Part shown: positions 62,825 through 64,000 of the stretch, piece after piece
Position numbering within the stretch: the stretch's first letter is position 1
Layout: each line of letters opens with the position of its first letter
Source of the DNA: Nannochloropsis salina CCMP1776
Lineage: Eukaryota; Sar; Eustigmatophyceae; Eustigmatales; Monodopsidaceae
NCBI GenBank assembly: GCA_004565275.1
Contig: SDOX01000122.1
Span: 756,642 to 820,641, forward strand
Length of the DNA stretch: 64,000 nucleotides
Direction: 5' to 3'
The notes under the pieces: generated by a model
What the model saw: the letters and a program-made list of their open reading frames with translations, nothing else
Database searches by the model: none
Told to the model about the DNA's origin: nothing
Position numbers and translations under genes: made by a program

Positions 62825-64000
62825 CTACATTTTCTCACGCGCACGCGCCAAGGCCGCTGCCCCCTCCTCATCACCCGCGCGAATCGCCGCGTAATACTTT
62901 CTGAAGCTGCAGAAATCCTCGTAGCCAAGATTAAGTTTTGGTCGACCCAGCATGTTGGCAAGAAGACTACGCAACTCTTCACTGCTGTACACAGGTGTCC
63001 GGCTGCTGCCACCACTCCCTTTGGCAGAAGTGGATTGCAGGAGCAAGTCGGGGGCCCCGACGTACGAGACATTCACGGTCGTCCGCCAACGGCTCAAGAG
63101 CTGCAGATAAAAACCAAAGATGCTACCCACTGTATGTGTGGGCAAAACCTCCCCTTTAGGCGCACTAGGAGGACGGGGAGAAGGGGGGCAGGAAGGGAAG
63201 AGGAAGAAGAGCATCAGACGATTTTGCCTCTAAGCCTCCTCACCACGTACGTCTACCAAATCGCACCTGAAGCCGAAGATATGCACATTTACGCCCCCAC
63301 CCCTCTCTCCTCCTGTAATTTTTCCTCCCTTCGCCTCCTTGGCGTCTGCGCCATCCAGCACCCCTCTTTGAAAGACGAGGACGCCGTCCCCGTTGGATCG
63401 AGCCGTCTCGGGGAAGACCACGACGGCCCGTCCTTGGCGCTTGGCCTCCGCGGCGAGACTCGACAGAGCCTGGCCGGCCCCTGTCTCAAAGGCTTTGGGA
63501 GGGACGAGCCCGGCCCTCCACCATGCCTGAAGCGGCGTCAAAAGGCGGCCCTGGGCCACCGGGGCGACGGCCAAGGCGGAGAAGGCAGGTAGGAAACGGC
63601 TGATGAAAAAGAGCACCTCCAGAGGGGACGTGTGGTTGCTCAGTAGGATATCTCCGGCTTGGATGGTGCGGCCGATGCGGGAGTCGTGGGGCCTGTGCCC
63701 TGGAGGCCGCAGACCGAGTTTCCGGAGGTTCGCGTGCTGTTCCCGATACGAGACGCCGAGAATGCTGAGGAGGAGGTACATCGGAGGGCGCAGGGTCAGG
63801 AAGGAGAAAAGACGACGGATGGGCACGGACAGGGCGGTGAGGGATCCGAGGACGAGCAAAAAGAAGCCGGTGTGCTGGGGGCTTAGGGTCATGGGTTTCG
63901 AGGGCCCTCCATCTAGGTATGCGTATGTCGTGAAAAGCGCGCCCGTCAAAATATCGAACCACGGCTTGGTAAGCAAGGACAAGGCAAAAAACCACGCCAG
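62825..64000 (-). CDS. LOA1/VPS66-type lysophospholipid acyltransferase, 5' end missing
   Basis: Exons from the window edge to 63267 and 63164-62825; the N-terminus lies beyond 64000. The PlsC-fold enzyme acylates lysophosphatidic acid or a related lysolipid at ER or lipid droplets. Motif 1 is LLSNHTSPLEVLFF, an H-x4-E in place of the usual H-x4-D; motif 3 is VVVFPETARSNGDGVLVF. The NHTSP and E-xxSNG forms are seen in the fungal LOA1/VPS66 branch. Two hydrophobic helices precede motif 1 (near 63910-63780). After the splice come VGSIFGFYLQLLSRWRTTVNV and a closing LGYEDFCSFRKYY helix, then an Ala/Arg-rich end. Family call good; substrate inferred. Confidence 0.82.

Noticed and set aside
1-64000. 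CRISPR arrays, insertion sequences, LTR or other large mobile elements
   Set aside because: No regularly spaced repeats, transposase or reverse-transcriptase frames, or long terminal repeats were seen; repeats are limited to small tandem arrays and one hairpin.

Overview
This is a nuclear window from a photosynthetic stramenopile, most likely a eustigmatophyte alga (Nannochloropsis/Microchloropsis type). The signs are: an FCP/VCP-like light-harvesting protein, a zeaxanthin epoxidase, many proteins that begin with a signal peptide ending in an Ala/Gly-Phe motif followed by a basic stretch (the bipartite targeting signal of a secondary red plastid), GC-rich exons, and short GT-AG introns (mostly 60-250 bp). 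No operon-like, prophage or CRISPR structure is present. I rebuilt exon structures by hand from splice consensus, reading phase and family similarity; all are predictions.

Layout. 1-8.4 kb: plastid malonyl-CoA:ACP transacylase (cut by the window edge), EBP2, a plastid-targeted formate/nitrite transporter, frataxin, and a tRNA-Leu(UAG) gene whose T arm is interrupted by about 51 bp. 8.4-20 kb: a Tim17/22-like small membrane protein, a DTW-domain protein, a plastid ABC-F ATPase, a DUF760 plastid protein, an ADCK1-type kinase and NDUFAF6. 20-36 kb: an unrecognised 902-residue protein, DNA ligase IV, a LAMMER/CLK kinase and CTR9. 35.5-43 kb: RsmI methyltransferase, uS17 of mitochondrial type, a DUF4336 protein, a protein with a duplicated Cys-rich motif, and an AT-rich multi-pass membrane protein. 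43-64 kb: a Gal4-type Zn2Cys6 regulator with a PAS-like region, a small Cys-rich plastid protein, AFG1-type ATPase, DPM2, zeaxanthin epoxidase, a TPR/J-domain co-chaperone, a light-harvesting protein and a LOA1-type acyltransferase (cut by the edge).

Themes. About nine products look plastid-bound and link to fatty-acid synthesis, nitrite entry, translation (ABC-F, RsmI), the xanthophyll cycle and light harvesting. Several others look mitochondrial (frataxin, NDUFAF6, ADCK1, uS17m, AFG1). Genes are packed in alternating head-to-head and tail-to-tail pairs, with 220-590 bp between divergent starts and as little as 75 bp between convergent stops.

The most unusual item is the tRNA-Leu gene: the acceptor, D, anticodon and T stems and the discriminator A all fit once a structured 51-nt block inside the T loop is removed, and a Pol III T-run follows. 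Other points of interest are a perfect 20-bp hairpin between two convergent genes, a Zn2Cys6 plus PAS-like regulator, a duplicated Cys motif family, extra non-TPR segments in CTR9, and two host genes whose frame changes at 10-base G/C homopolymers.
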